The notes beneath the pieces were generated by a model. It was not told the origin of the DNA. It ran no database searches and worked only from the letters and a program-made list of their open reading frames with translations. From contig NZ_CP017448.1 of NCBI RefSeq assembly GCF_001753165.1, positions 2,600,183 through 2,664,182 of the forward strand: a stretch of 64,000 nt of DNA, in the 5' to 3' direction. This document shows, piece by piece, positions 63,084-64,000 of this stretch; the stretch's first letter is position 1; each line of letters opens with the position of its first letter. The DNA is from Acidihalobacter aeolianus. GTDB lineage: Bacteria; Pseudomonadota; Gammaproteobacteria; DSM-5130; Acidihalobacteraceae. Both the position numbers and the translations under genes were made by a program.

Positions 63084-64000
<917 letters not shown>

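Overview
The window is a stretch of a gammaproteobacterial chromosome, mostly GC-rich and densely packed, with genes often joined by ATGA-type overlaps. MinCDE, Mpl, RNase T, TruD, UbiX, Grx4, a MotY-like protein, linear arginine biosynthesis (argA/argE/argD/argF/argG) and a proteobacterial 23S-5S end all fit that class. A Tat-exported SoxB thiosulfohydrolase, an exported DsrE-like protein, an N-acetylglutaminylglutamine-type amidotransferase and ergothioneine genes suggest a sulfur-oxidising, possibly salt-tolerant chemolithotroph of the Ectothiorhodospiraceae/Acidihalobacter kind. That assignment is inferred from gene content only.

Layout. 1-3.2 kb is accessory: the start of an exported Sel1-repeat protein, a complete 1704-bp IS66-family element with 12-bp inverted repeats and a perfect 8-bp target duplication, and non-coding sequence with a diverged 92-bp inverted repeat pair and a 38-bp direct repeat. 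3.2-6.7 kb (minus strand) holds a GST, a RimK-like ATP-grasp ligase and a GNAT/C39-peptidase fusion in overlapping order. 6.8-12.1 kb holds argE, argA, gloA, minCDE and a small unknown gene. 12.1-17.5 kb (minus) holds an unknown membrane protein, a thioredoxin-like protein, then a LON-like protein, ubiX and mpl, and a Yip1-like protein. 17.7-24.1 kb holds a cardiolipin-synthase-like protein, argG, a MotY-like protein, a protein with internal repeats, an exported DsrE protein and a PhnD-like binding protein. 24.1-30.5 kb holds aceE-aceF-lpdA followed by a ybaK-type pseudogene with two lesions.

30.7-41.4 kb holds rnt, a response regulator with a degenerate GGDEF domain, grxD, an AsnO-like amidotransferase, sodB, and the overlapping run argD-argF-modE-like followed by modABC. 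41.4-44.9 kb holds a DsbC/G-like protein, a lone soxB, truD and a small unknown gene. 44.9-51.9 kb is a phosphate/polyphosphate block: phoU, ppk, a small lipoprotein, ppx, phoR and phoB, with a Pho-box-like site before phoB. 51.9-57.2 kb holds egtD divergent from egtC-egtB, then a compact cassette behind a perfect palindrome: class II aldolase, PadR regulator, carboxymuconolactone-decarboxylase-like protein, an unknown protein and a thioredoxin.

From about 57 kb the DNA is visibly AT-richer. It holds a PilZ protein, tRNA-Thr(UGU), a truncated and frameshifted gene, an IS4-like element with a frameshifted transposase and no target duplication, a SPOR protein, coaX, birA and a lytic transglycosylase. 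The window ends in the 3' part of an rRNA operon on the minus strand (23S, 5S, strong terminator).

The best candidates for an undescribed system are the ATP-grasp/GNAT-C39 pair (4.2-6.7 kb) and the palindrome-PadR cassette next to the ergothioneine genes (54.9-57.2 kb). Neither can be assigned a substrate from sequence alone.
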